Assembly (NCBI RefSeq): GCF_009928445.1
Contig: NZ_JAABNO010000006.1
Coordinates: forward strand, 124,001 to 188,000
Source of the DNA: Clostridium sp. C8-1-8
GTDB taxonomy: Bacteria > Bacillota > Clostridia > Clostridiales > Clostridiaceae
Direction of reading: 5' to 3'
DNA length: 64,000 nt
Both the position numbers and the translations under genes were made by a program. A model generated the notes under the pieces. The model searched no databases. It was not told the DNA's origin and worked only from the letters and a program-made list of their open reading frames with translations. Numbering within the stretch: the stretch's first letter is position 1; each line of letters starts with the position of its first letter. Shown in pieces: positions 27,222-36,707 of the stretch.

Positions 27222-28472
27222 TTATGAAAAATACATTTTTTCGGCTCTATTTTTAAAAACATCATAGTACCGTATTAAGATTCCATAAACAACAAAAAAG
27301 ATTATTAACCTGTTATATTGTATTGGTTCTGAAATCAAAAATAAAATTAACCACGAAAGTAAGATTAGACTTCCAATTTTATTTTTTAAATATAAATCTT
27401 TAAAGTAATAATAAATACCTGTAACGTAAACCATCAAGAAGTAAAGTCCACCTTGATACATTAATAGTGTTAATCCATTACTACTTCCCCAGTTAGAACC
27501 TAAACCATTTCCTCTAAGGTCAGAAGATTCCAAAAAAATTATAGCATTAAGATTATCGAACCCCCATCCTGCAATAATCCTTTCTTTAAATAACTTTAAT
27601 CCTAACAAAAAATCTTCTTGTCTTATTCCATAAGATAATTTCCCAAAGCCTTGCACTTTCGATATATATATATATATCGCAACAACTCCACAAGCAAAAG
27701 TTATTATAGGAATAAAGATATTTTTTAATAATTTTATTAATCTATTATCAAATTTCAAAGTATAGAACTTCACCAAAAAAATCGCAACTACAAAAATTAA
27801 AGCTGTTGTCGACATTGTTGTAAACAAATTAAAACATGCCACTATAACTGCTATCAATCTTATTTTATCTCTATAAAATAATTCATTAACTAAAAATAAA
27901 GATATGTACATGCCAAGATAACATGGTTCGTAAAAAATACCATTATTTCTAATAAACAACTTATCACTAATATATACAATCTGATGGTAGTATGATAAGT
28001 TCATATATGAAGTATAGGTATTCACATTAAACCCACTATTCTGAACAATATTATGAGGTATATTTATATTCAATATAAATATAATTATATAGAGAATGAA
28101 ACATATATAATTGTAGTGATATAACACTTTTGTAAGACAGGTTAATATGCTTACTTTTTTCTTATAAAGAAATAATGCAACCAAAAATAATAATATTAAA
28201 TTTCTCAAGAAGTAAGTATACCCATCAAAAGATTCACTATAAAATACCAACTCAAATGACAAATAAGCAATAACAAATCCTACAGGAATTAATAACTTAA
28301 AAGTGTCAAGCAAATAATCTTTAATTAAAACCAATAAAATTACCATCGCTACTGCTATATATATTATTTCAAAATACTTACCATAAAAATAAGGCCATAT
28401 TCCACCACTAAATATTATTATCAAAAAGCCAATAATATAGACTATCATATTATCCGTCTTATCCTTTAGCAT
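27222..28472 (-). CDS. wzy: O-antigen/repeat-unit polymerase (Wzy-type)
   Basis: 416 residues with about 11 hydrophobic segments and little sequence identity to other proteins, as usual for Wzy. A long extracytoplasmic loop (about 290-335, GFGKLSYGIRQEDFLLGLKL then GWGFDNLN) contains the RX-type Arg and the GWG motif seen in Wzy polymerases. ATG follows GGAGAGG. It lies between the glycosyltransferases and the flippase. The assignment rests on topology and context. Confidence 0.85.
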   Translation of the reverse strand: MLKDKTDNMIVYIIGFLIIIFSGGIWPYFYGKYFEIIYIAVAMVILLVLIKDYLLDTFKLLIPVGFVIAYLSFELVFYSESFDGYTYFLRNLILLFLVALFLYKKKVSILTCLTKVLYHYNYICFILYIIIFILNINIPHNIVQNSGFNVNTYTSYMNLSYYHQIVYISDKLFIRNNGIFYEPCYLGMYISLFLVNELFYRDKIRLIAVIVACFNLFTTMSTTALIFVVAIFLVKFYTLKFDNRLIKLLKNIFIPIITFACGVVAIYIYISKVQGFGKLSYGIRQEDFLLGLKLFKERIIAGWGFDNLNAIIFLESSDLRGNGLGSNWGSSNGLTLLMYQGGLYFLMVYVTGIYYYFKDLYLKNKIGSLILLSWLILFLISEPIQYNRLIIFFVVYGILIRYYDVFKNRAEKMYFS

Positions 28473-28532
28473 GTAACCTTTTCCTCTCCATAAATACTTT
28501 TATAATTAAAAATATAAAAAGCTATAATTATT

Positions 28533-29759
28533 TTAGCTTTTTATAATTTTCTCATAAACATTAACTAGTTTTTCTATGTGTTTATTGATAGAATAATCTT
28601 TACTCCAGAACTGGTCATAAGAATTTCTGCCTAACCTGTCAATTAAAGAGTCATCATTACATAGTCTCATCTTTTCTACTAAACTATCTAAATTATTTCT
28701 CTCAAACAAGAAGCCATTCTCATTATCCTTAACTACCTCAATAGCTGTACAAGTATCTGATAAAATTACTGGAATTCCCTTAGCCTGACTTTCTAGGACA
28801 GTCAGCGGCATCCCCTCATACCATAATGCAGGAAAAACAAGCGCTCTAGCCATAGAAAGATATTCTTGAACCTTATCCTTATCCACCCAACCAGTTATTT
28901 CTGCATTAGGATATATTTCCTTTATCTCATCTGCGCAATCGCCTTCTCCTACAAATATAATATTACATCCAATCTCTTTTGCAGCTTTTGCTAAAAGTAT
29001 AACACCTTTTTCTTTTGAAAGCCTTCCCACGAATATAAAGCAATTATTTTTACTAGCATTAACTCTATTTTGTTTTGAGATATTTATAGGGTTATCTATA
29101 GAATAGTAATTGGCATCACTGGGTAAATATGGTTTTAATACATCTCTACCAAGCTGTGATATATATATATAATTCTTTATCCCACTAGGACTATATGCTA
29201 ATTTATTTTCTACAAATGTCCTAATAACCCTCCAAAACTTATGAAAGTAACTTCTAGAATCACAGTGGCATACTATACACTTCATAGACATTGGTTTTAT
29301 ATTATTGCATATCTCATGCTTTTGATAATTATAAAACCCTCCATTAGGACAGACAATAAAATAATGATGAAATGTAAATGCTACCTTAAATTTATTCTTT
29401 ATAGCCTCTCTAATGATACTCGCTGATATTGCTTTCTGCCATAAATGCAGATGTATTACAGTGTCTTTTGGATTAAACTCTAATAAAAGTTTCTTAAATT
29501 CTCGCCTAGCTTCGAAATTCCAAATTCCTTGAATAGAAGCCGCTGCAATATTTTTTTGTTTTACCAACGATTGCTGATTTAAACATACAACTTTAATATT
29601 CGGATGAACTAATTCCTTACAAACCGGACCAACTGCTGAAAAATAAGTAACTTTAACACCTCTCTCAGCCAATCCCACAGCACTTTCTATAGCTACTTTT
29701 TCTGACCCTCCGCTTGGAAATGCAAAATCACAAATTATTATTACATTTAAATTTTCCAT
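28533..29759 (-). CDS. GT4 glycosyltransferase
   Basis: 408 residues, GT-B fold. The N-terminal SGGSEKVAIESAVGLAERG loop and the C-terminal FVGRLSKEKGVILL, PALWYEGMPLTVLESQA (with the EX7E-type acids) and NGFLFERN fit the family. A Cys-rich patch (CIVCHCDS) near residue 165 is unusual and could bind a metal. It is part of the leftward cluster and adds one sugar of the repeat unit. The donor is unknown. Confidence 0.9.
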   Translation of the reverse strand: MENLNVIIICDFAFPSGGSEKVAIESAVGLAERGVKVTYFSAVGPVCKELVHPNIKVVCLNQQSLVKQKNIAAASIQGIWNFEARREFKKLLLEFNPKDTVIHLHLWQKAISASIIREAIKNKFKVAFTFHHYFIVCPNGGFYNYQKHEICNNIKPMSMKCIVCHCDSRSYFHKFWRVIRTFVENKLAYSPSGIKNYIYISQLGRDVLKPYLPSDANYYSIDNPINISKQNRVNASKNNCFIFVGRLSKEKGVILLAKAAKEIGCNIIFVGEGDCADEIKEIYPNAEITGWVDKDKVQEYLSMARALVFPALWYEGMPLTVLESQAKGIPVILSDTCTAIEVVKDNENGFLFERNNLDSLVEKMRLCNDDSLIDRLGRNSYDQFWSKDYSINKHIEKLVNVYEKIIKS

Positions 29760-29875
29760 ATTATTTTCCTCATCATTAACAGTAATTTTTTATGCTATAA
29801 AATCTAATAATAGATATAATAAATGAACCATCATAAAATACCTATTACACTTCTTAAATATATAATTTCTTAAAT

Positions 29876-31027
29876 TTATGAAGTTTTATTATAGTACACT
29901 AATTCAACATTTTGAATCATATTATCAATCGTAAATTTAGAGCTATACATCTTTAAGCTTTCTTCTGAATATCTTGTCAGCTTTTCTTGATCAGTTATCA
30001 TTCCTACTAGTTTATGAAAACCTTGCTCTATATTTCCTTTTTCAAACAATTCCCCATTTACTCCTTCTATTACTATTTCATTATTTCCTATCACATTAGT
30101 AGCTAATATTGGTTTTCCACATGCTATAGCCTCAACAAGAGAATATGGCAACCCTTCATATAACGATGTTATCATATATATATCAAATACACTAATAATT
30201 TCTGAAATATCATCTCTGAACCCTAGTAGTTTTATTCTATCTTCCATATTGTTCTGCTTCAATATTTTCCTAATGTCCAATGATAACTCTCCGTCGCCTA
30301 CATATATAAATTTAACATTGGGCATATGATTGCATACTTTTATAGCAATTTTTATAAAAGTAAAAGGATCCTTCTGAACCTCTAGTCTTGAAGCAACGCC
30401 AACTATAAAATCTTCTCTTGAAAGTCCTAATTCATTTCTTTTACTATGTATATTACCTATATCTGATATTATATTTTCTATCCCATTATATATCACTTTA
30501 GACTTTTGTTTTTCTATAAGTTTTGATTGAACCGCAAACTGTTTTTCTCCATTTGATACATTTATTGTGGTAGTAGTAAGTCTTGCTAAAAGTTTTTCTA
30601 TTATATAGAAGATATTTCTTTTAAGATTACCTATATTAGGGTTTTGAATCACATAAGCATGAGGTGTATATATAATCTTAGGAACTCTATTGATATATGC
30701 AATTAACCTTCCAATTCCACCAGCTTTTGAACTATGGCAATGAACTATATCTGGCTTAACTTTCCTAACTATGTTATTTATTTTCAAAAAACTTTTTATA
30801 TCTTCAAAAAAGTTTAGATTCCTCACCATTTTCACATTATATGTACTTATATTTTTGGATAGTACTTTTATATTATCTATAAATATATCATCAGCCCTAA
30901 TATCTGAATATATAAAATGTACTTCGAACTTATCTTTATCTATGTTATTAATTAGGTCTAAAACATTTTTTCTAACGCCTCCACTTGTGGCTTCAGAAAT
31001 ATACAACAACTTTAACTTTCTATCCAA
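29876..31027 (-). CDS. GT4 glycosyltransferase
   Basis: 383 residues, GT-B fold. SEATSGGVRKNVLDLI near the N-terminus, the HCHSSKAGGIGRL donor/acceptor turn, GVASRLEVQKDP and TSLYEGLPYSLVEAIACGKP in the C-terminal half. It closely resembles WcfQ/CapM-like transferases, which often add the second sugar after the initiating transferase. The start is TTG with AGAGG upstream; it follows the initiating transferase by 49 bases. Confidence 0.9.
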   Translation of the reverse strand: MDRKLKLLYISEATSGGVRKNVLDLINNIDKDKFEVHFIYSDIRADDIFIDNIKVLSKNISTYNVKMVRNLNFFEDIKSFLKINNIVRKVKPDIVHCHSSKAGGIGRLIAYINRVPKIIYTPHAYVIQNPNIGNLKRNIFYIIEKLLARLTTTTINVSNGEKQFAVQSKLIEKQKSKVIYNGIENIISDIGNIHSKRNELGLSREDFIVGVASRLEVQKDPFTFIKIAIKVCNHMPNVKFIYVGDGELSLDIRKILKQNNMEDRIKLLGFRDDISEIISVFDIYMITSLYEGLPYSLVEAIACGKPILATNVIGNNEIVIEGVNGELFEKGNIEQGFHKLVGMITDQEKLTRYSEESLKMYSSKFTIDNMIQNVELVYYNKTS

Positions 31028-31076
31028 TTTAACAACCTCTTTCTATCACATAAAGATAAACTTACTATCAATTACC

Positions 31077-31787
31077 CTACATTGCTCCATCCTTCTTAAT
31101 AACTGACATTACAGTTTTAAATATAAGTTTTATATCAAGCCAAGTAGTTCTATTGTCAATATAGTACATATCCATTTTTACTCTTTCTTCATAACTAGTA
31201 CTACTTCTTCCATTAGCCTGCCAGTAGCCTGTAAGACCTGGTTTGACAGTAAAAAGTTTTTCAGCATGTGCTCCATACTTTACCACTTCCTTTTGTACAA
31301 TAGGTCTTGGTCCAACAACGCTTAAATCACCTTTTATTATATTAATAAGTTGTGGTAACTCATCTAAGCTTGTCTTCCTAAGAAATTTTCCTAGCTTTGT
31401 TATCCTAGGATCATTATCTAACTTAAAATTTTTTTCAAACTCAGCCTTTTGTTCCGGTGTGAAATTATTAAAAACTTCAGCAGCATTATAAACCATTGTC
31501 CTAAACTTATATACTTTAAACAATTTACCACACTTACCCAATCTACTGTGTTCAAAAAATATTGGTCCTTTAGAATCTAGTTTTATTGCTACGCATATAA
31601 TTAATAGTACTGGCGATATGGTTACTAAAAGTATCAACGCACTAAAAAAATCAAATAATCTCTTAATATATAAATAAATGAATTCATTTACCCCTATATC
31701 AGAATTATCTTTAATCTCATCATAATGTTTCTTTTCATTAAAATCCACTTCATCTTCTAATAAAGAATTTTCAATACCTGAAGCCAT
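31077..31787 (-). CDS. Second initiating sugar-phosphate transferase (PGT)
   Basis: 236 residues. One hydrophobic segment (LFDFFSALILLVTISPVLLI), then the PGT core: KFRTMVYNA, KTSLDELPQL, DLSVVGPRPI and VKPGLTGYWQANGRSS. It is a clear paralogue of 9232-9924 but with a different N-terminal tail. The start is ATG at 31787 with GGGGGAT 7 bases upstream, not the longer frame at 31805. As the first gene behind a strong promoter it starts the galactofuranose-type repeat unit. Confidence 0.92.
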   Translation of the reverse strand: MASGIENSLLEDEVDFNEKKHYDEIKDNSDIGVNEFIYLYIKRLFDFFSALILLVTISPVLLIICVAIKLDSKGPIFFEHSRLGKCGKLFKVYKFRTMVYNAAEVFNNFTPEQKAEFEKNFKLDNDPRITKLGKFLRKTSLDELPQLINIIKGDLSVVGPRPIVQKEVVKYGAHAEKLFTVKPGLTGYWQANGRSSTSYEERVKMDMYYIDNRTTWLDIKLIFKTVMSVIKKDGAM

Positions 31788-31891
31788 GTAATCATCCCCC
31801 TGCAAAATTAAATATTTCCTATTTAAATCTTATCTATCTTATAAATTTATATTTTTATATGTCATATTTTTTATTATTTTATTTCATTTAA

Positions 31892-31921
31892 ATTATAAGC
31901 TCATATTTTGCAGCTGTCCAA
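31892..31921 (-). promoter_or_regulatory. Sigma-A promoter of the second glycan operon
   Basis: On the minus strand there is TTGGAC (31921-31916), an 18-base spacer and TATAAT (31897-31892), about 100 bases before the first start codon. The rest of the interval up to 32286 shows no gene; a 62-codon frame at 32030-32218 lacks a ribosome site. Confidence 0.75.
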
Positions 31922-32286
31922 CCACAACGAAGCTCTATTTTTGTCATTTTTTTCTTTTATTACGTTATTTTTTTTAATTTAATTATATTTAAAACTCACT
32001 AATGTATCTTACCATGAAAATACTACATTTTAAAGTAAAATTATGTACCTGATGAAATTTCTATAATAAAATCTCATAAATTTCATGTCGAATCTTTTGT
32101 GTTTATTCATAATTATAAGGTTATCTTTTTGTACAAAAGCACAACAAATTATTATTCCACATTCTACTATTTTACAATAAAACACATACTTTTCCTCTCT
32201 ATCGCAATTAACTTCCAACCACTTACAACATATTAAACTATAGCAACTGTTGTGTCACATCTACGAATGTTGTTATGTCAATATTG

Positions 32287-34089
32287 TTATCTTTTCATCT
32301 CTATAGTATCAGAAAGACTTTCCTTTAATTGATTTTTTAGATATTTACTTTTCGTATTTAAAGAATCGTAGGCTTCTCTATGTCTTGCCGATAGTGCTTC
32401 TAGTTGCTTTTTGTAACTTGCACCGTCCTTAGCTTTAATATCTTGTAAGTAATCATAGTAGGTTTTATAAGCATCAAAGTAGTACTTTTCTCCATCTACA
32501 ACCTCATTCCAAAGACTTATTGCATCTTCCTTCTCTCCAAGCTTCCCTTTTATATAAGCCATGTCCCACTTAAGGTTAAGATTTTCTCTATCACAGCTTA
32601 TTGCTTTTTCTAGATTTATTTCAAGCTGCTTAAGCAATTTAGAGTCTTGGTTATATGAGTATTGCTGTTTGTAACTATCACTTATCACTTCATAATATCT
32701 ACTATCTTTAAATAATGCTGTTTTTGTAATGTTTCTTCCTGTAGAGTAATTACCATATTTAGTAAAATAATTCCCTAATTTAATAATTCCTTCATTGTAT
32801 AGTATCAATACTAAAAATATACTCAAGCTGCATAGTGAAGCCATTGCTACCTTATCACTTACATTAAATTCAAAGTCGTTTTTCAGCTCTAAAGATAAAG
32901 GAAGTAGCCATAAGGCAAATATACTCGCAAAAGAAAAATCGAAATCTAAAAAACTATGGAGAAAAATCAGTACAAATATGACTAAGTTTAACACTTCAAG
33001 AGGCTGCCTATCTGTTATCTTCTTAAAACTTTTTACAACTCCATATATAAGTAATAATAAAAATGGTATAATGCCTAATATTCCTATATCAAAGCCTATC
33101 TGAAGCAGTGAATTATGAACATACTTCACATCGTAGTATGCGGATTGAAGGTAATATTGATATTTACTGAAGGTATTAATTCCGTGACCTAAAGGTTTGG
33201 ACTTAATTGCCCTCATTGTGTCCTCAAAGATTATGAATCTTTCTTGCATTGAGCCATTATTTATGGATATATTTCTTACTCTTTCAATACTGTTACTTCC
33301 ACTTATTGAAGCTATAGCAATTATTAAAATAATTGATGCTACTAAAATAACTACATTTCTACTTTTTTTAGAATTATCACTTATTTTCTTCTCAAAAAGC
33401 ATATATAGATAAATTAATATTGGTGCAAGAAGAAACCCAATAATGGATAGCTCGGCTACTAATATGTACAAAATAGTTGATACTAATATATTGCAGATAT
33501 GTGTTATGCTTTTAGATTTCCATGCTGCAAAAATTATGTAGACAAACATATAAACTAAAGTATTTCTTGAACCCGTAAAAAGTATTGAACTTATAAAAAT
33601 AATATCAATTGGGACTTTGTAACCATCATATTCCCTTATATTGTTTATATGTATAAGGATCAAAAGTGATAGTGCAAAAGTATTTGCGTAACCGACAAGT
33701 CCAAAGATTCTCAGCTTCAAAAATACACCTTCATATACTATGAATATAACTGATAACACAGCCATTATGTAAACAGTATATTTCATTATGTCATCTTTTC
33801 TCTTGTGATCCTTTAAATATGAATAAATCACATAATAAAATATTGGTGCTAGATATAGACTAAGTCCGTTTAATGCTAGTATTGAAAATTTAGTTACAGC
33901 AGAAATTACTGATAAAAAAAGCAGTGAAATCAATAAAAATATTATTACTTTATTTAGCCTAATCTTTTTTCTTCTTAGCAATATATACATTAGTGAAACA
34001 AGTGTTAACAATATGTTTCCACCATCAAAACCTATAATGGTGTACGGAATTATAAATGGCATTATAAAAATCAATAGTTCTATAATCAA
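32287..34089 (-). CDS. O-antigen-ligase-like membrane protein with TPR tail
   Basis: 600 residues. About 12 membrane segments in the first 400 residues with the ligase/polymerase domain (Wzy_C type: YVHNSLLQIGFDIGILGIIP near residue 330 and the GHGINTF segment). The last 170 residues are soluble helices with TPR character (NLKWDMAYIKGKLGEKEDAI). The start is TTG at 34089, seven bases after AAAGGGGGA; ATG at 34119 lies upstream of that site. Relatives either ligate glycans to lipid or cell wall or transfer them to proteins. It stands just after an LPKTG protein gene. Confidence 0.85.
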   Translation of the reverse strand: MIIELLIFIMPFIIPYTIIGFDGGNILLTLVSLMYILLRRKKIRLNKVIIFLLISLLFLSVISAVTKFSILALNGLSLYLAPIFYYVIYSYLKDHKRKDDIMKYTVYIMAVLSVIFIVYEGVFLKLRIFGLVGYANTFALSLLILIHINNIREYDGYKVPIDIIFISSILFTGSRNTLVYMFVYIIFAAWKSKSITHICNILVSTILYILVAELSIIGFLLAPILIYLYMLFEKKISDNSKKSRNVVILVASIILIIAIASISGSNSIERVRNISINNGSMQERFIIFEDTMRAIKSKPLGHGINTFSKYQYYLQSAYYDVKYVHNSLLQIGFDIGILGIIPFLLLLIYGVVKSFKKITDRQPLEVLNLVIFVLIFLHSFLDFDFSFASIFALWLLPLSLELKNDFEFNVSDKVAMASLCSLSIFLVLILYNEGIIKLGNYFTKYGNYSTGRNITKTALFKDSRYYEVISDSYKQQYSYNQDSKLLKQLEINLEKAISCDRENLNLKWDMAYIKGKLGEKEDAISLWNEVVDGEKYYFDAYKTYYDYLQDIKAKDGASYKKQLEALSARHREAYDSLNTKSKYLKNQLKESLSDTIEMKR

Positions 34090-34171
34090 TGCATGTCCCC
34101 CTTTAAAAGTCAAAATCATATAAAATACTTTAACATTATTATTTCAAAGCCCTTTAAACACAATTATATAG

Positions 34172-34196
34172 TAAAAAGAGGTGGATTTACCACCTC
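34172..34196 (-). terminator. Terminator of the LPKTG protein gene
   Basis: GAGGTGG pairs with CCACCTC across a 5-base loop, followed by TTTTTAC on the minus strand. Confidence 0.85.
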
Positions 34197-34238
34197 CTTC
34201 ATTATTTTAATGTTAATTTAATTGACAGCTAAATAAAA

Positions 34239-36206
34239 CTAGTTTAATTTAGCCACTCTTTTAAATCTAGTGATTGCAAAACCAAATAATACAAGTACTA
34301 CACCTAATATAACTAAAGACATTGTTCCAAAGCTTGATCCAGTCTTAGGTAATACTTGTGCTGAGTTTGATGAATTTGAAGATTTTTCTGCTATTATGAA
34401 TTTACTAAAGTGTGGAGTCTTGAAGGTCACTTTGTTGCCATCAACTTTTGTATCCATTAACTCAAACTTCTTTGTATCTTCATTATAATAGAATACAGCT
34501 AAGTTATTCTTATCTAAGCCTTTTAATTCTTCATCACTCAGATTTATAGCTATTTCTGCTGAACCATTGGCAAACTTATGTATAGCTGTTCTCTTATCAC
34601 CATCTACTAATGTAAGATCAAAACTATAAAGTTTCTTTACAGCCTTTAGCCCTTTAACTATGTCAGTGTTATCTGCAACAGTTGTATCTAATACAAGCTT
34701 TGAACTGTCTGTTATTAAGCTCTTATCAACCACTGAGAATGGTAAGTTTACTATCTCATTTTGTCCAGCTTTTAATTGAAGAGATCCATTACCTTCTTTT
34801 ATTGCTTTTGTATCTGCTATTGTAACTTCTACCTTGTTGCCAGAAGCTGCGCTTGTAGCATCAACTACATTTGCTGCATCTTTATCTAATTTGTTTACTG
34901 CTACTGGTAGCACTCCATTTTTTGCTGTACCTACTACTGTTTTGTTAGTAGTTGATGCTGTGGTTGTATTTTGTGTTGTTGATGAAGTAGCAGCAGTTGG
35001 AGTTGAAGTTCCTGTAGCAGTTGGAGCTGTTGACCCAGCACTTCCTGATGCACCTGTTGTGATTCCTGGAGCTGTTGTTGAATTATTGCTACCACTATTT
35101 CCTGTAGCACTTCCACCTTGTCCATTTCCTGAAGCTGGTGTTTCTGACTTTGTTTCTGGTACTGATGCATTATTTATAATTTTATATATACCAACATGAT
35201 CCTTTTTATCTTCATTGTAAAAATAACCTGATAGGAATATATTGTTATCATCGTATACTGCAATAGAATCCATATTCTTATCAACTTCATATTTATTTAC
35301 CCATTTACTATCTACAAACTTCTTAACAAATCCATTTTCTACAGTCCAAAAGTCGCCATTACTATCTTGTGCAAAATCATTCTTTGTTCTTGAAAATAAA
35401 ACATCACCTAGCTTAGCAGTATTATTTTCAAAATTAAATTTTGAAGCAGTAACTTCGTGTTTTGAATTTTCTACTAAGGCACACAATGAGTTATTCTGAA
35501 CATATAATCTAAGAATGTTATAGTTTGTTTCTCTTGGATTATCATTTATAGTGTATTCCTTTATAGAACCATCCTTATTAATTATCTTTATATATTCATC
35601 AACTGAACCATATCTTGTAAATAACCCATAAATATTATCTCCAGATTTATCAGTAGCGCTATTTTGTAGACTATACTCACTACCATACTCGATTACCTTG
35701 TTTGATGGTGAAACTAAACCATGTACATATTCAGATTTATAGTCACCATAATACTGATACCATCTGTCACCATAAATATGATATACATCTATTTTCGCAT
35801 TGTTACCATACTTATTTTTTGTAGCATTTTTTTGTTCTTCAAAGCTGTAATCGCCTACAGTTTCTCCCTTTTCTAAATCATAAACATATAAATGACTTCC
35901 TTTTTCATCTTCTTTATCTAGAACATATTTTGATCTTCCAAGATAATCAGATATATAGCCATCAAGTTTTTTAGCTTTAGTATCTTTAATATAAGTTAAA
36001 GATACTTCTCTATCGCTGAAATCAATCGTAGCAAGAGAATTATCCTTATAAATCAGCTTATCCATTGCATATCCCTCAGTATAATCTAAAAACTTAGGAA
36101 CACTCTCTTCTGCATTTACTATTTTGCTAATTAGGCTTGTAGGAATAACCGTTACAACAAAAAAGTAAACTAAAAGCAAACTAAACACTTTCTTAAAATT
36201 TTTCAT
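34239..36206 (-). CDS. LPKTG sortase-anchored surface protein
   Basis: 655 residues from ATG at 36206 (GGGGG upstream). Signal peptide about residues 1-33 (KKVFSLLLVYFFVVTVIP). Residues 35-360 are rich in Tyr and Asp with propeller-like strands. Residues about 365-430 are a Ser/Thr/Gly/Ala-rich linker, low in complexity and a plausible glycosylation zone. A beta-rich module then ends in TPHFSKFIIAEKS. The anchor is LPKTG near residue 619, a hydrophobic helix (MSLVILGVVLVLFGFAI) and a basic tail. It has its own terminator. Function in adhesion is inferred; no sortase gene is seen in the window. Confidence 0.9.
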   Translation of the reverse strand: MKNFKKVFSLLLVYFFVVTVIPTSLISKIVNAEESVPKFLDYTEGYAMDKLIYKDNSLATIDFSDREVSLTYIKDTKAKKLDGYISDYLGRSKYVLDKEDEKGSHLYVYDLEKGETVGDYSFEEQKNATKNKYGNNAKIDVYHIYGDRWYQYYGDYKSEYVHGLVSPSNKVIEYGSEYSLQNSATDKSGDNIYGLFTRYGSVDEYIKIINKDGSIKEYTINDNPRETNYNILRLYVQNNSLCALVENSKHEVTASKFNFENNTAKLGDVLFSRTKNDFAQDSNGDFWTVENGFVKKFVDSKWVNKYEVDKNMDSIAVYDDNNIFLSGYFYNEDKKDHVGIYKIINNASVPETKSETPASGNGQGGSATGNSGSNNSTTAPGITTGASGSAGSTAPTATGTSTPTAATSSTTQNTTTASTTNKTVVGTAKNGVLPVAVNKLDKDAANVVDATSAASGNKVEVTIADTKAIKEGNGSLQLKAGQNEIVNLPFSVVDKSLITDSSKLVLDTTVADNTDIVKGLKAVKKLYSFDLTLVDGDKRTAIHKFANGSAEIAINLSDEELKGLDKNNLAVFYYNEDTKKFELMDTKVDGNKVTFKTPHFSKFIIAEKSSNSSNSAQVLPKTGSSFGTMSLVILGVVLVLFGFAITRFKRVAKLN

Positions 36207-36672
36207 TTCTTTTCCCCCTATTATATAATTTACCATAATATTATATTATATTTCATATTATTACAAAAGTTGACATAACATTTAAAAACTCCTCTTTTAT
36301 AGTTCTTTTTATTATTTATCTCAATTTCTCATTTAATTTCTTATCAGTTCTTTTTTTTGTACAGCTATTATAATAAAACCTAATATAATATTAAAAGACA
36401 CTTCATATACTATAAATTTTCTAGTGAAAACTTTTAACCATTGATTTTTAGAAAAAAATACTGAAAGAAGTGCATTCCAGCGCCTTTTTAACCGTATACA
36501 TTTTATACTAATACATTTTTTTGTACTCAATAACTTTATTTAAATCTCATTCCATAATATACCTTATTCCAGTTTTTTTTACTGCTTCAGTATTTACCGT
36601 AAAATCCATTCTAAACCCTTTAAGTTACCAGCTTTAGCTATCAATTGTTTATAACTGTCTAAACAGTAAAGA
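36207..36672. other. AT-rich gap upstream of the LPKTG gene
   Basis: No supported gene. A 65-codon leftward frame (36333-36530) starts with TTG and has no ribosome site. The stretch must hold the promoter of the LPKTG gene; a TATAAT lies near 36243-36248 but no good -35 is visible. Confidence 0.45.
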
Positions 36673-36697
36673 AGCTGCTGGCTCATTGCCAACAGCT
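36673..36697 (-). terminator. Terminator of the acyltransferase gene
   Basis: AGCTGTTGGC pairs with GCCAGCAGCT on the minus strand (one G-U pair), loop of 5, followed by TCTTTACTG. Confidence 0.75.
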
Positions 36698-36707
36698 AAT
36701 AAAAATC

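Noticed and set aside
32030..32218. A 62-codon leftward frame upstream of the second glycan operon
   Set aside because: No good ribosome site and no family; more likely promoter or leader DNA.
34834..35199. A 121-codon rightward frame opposite the Ser/Thr linker of the LPKTG gene
   Set aside because: It mirrors the low-complexity GTT/AGC-rich coding strand, has no ribosome site and lies fully inside a well-supported gene.
36333..36530. A 65-codon leftward frame upstream of the LPKTG gene
   Set aside because: TTG start, no ribosome site, in an AT-rich gap; no recognisable protein.
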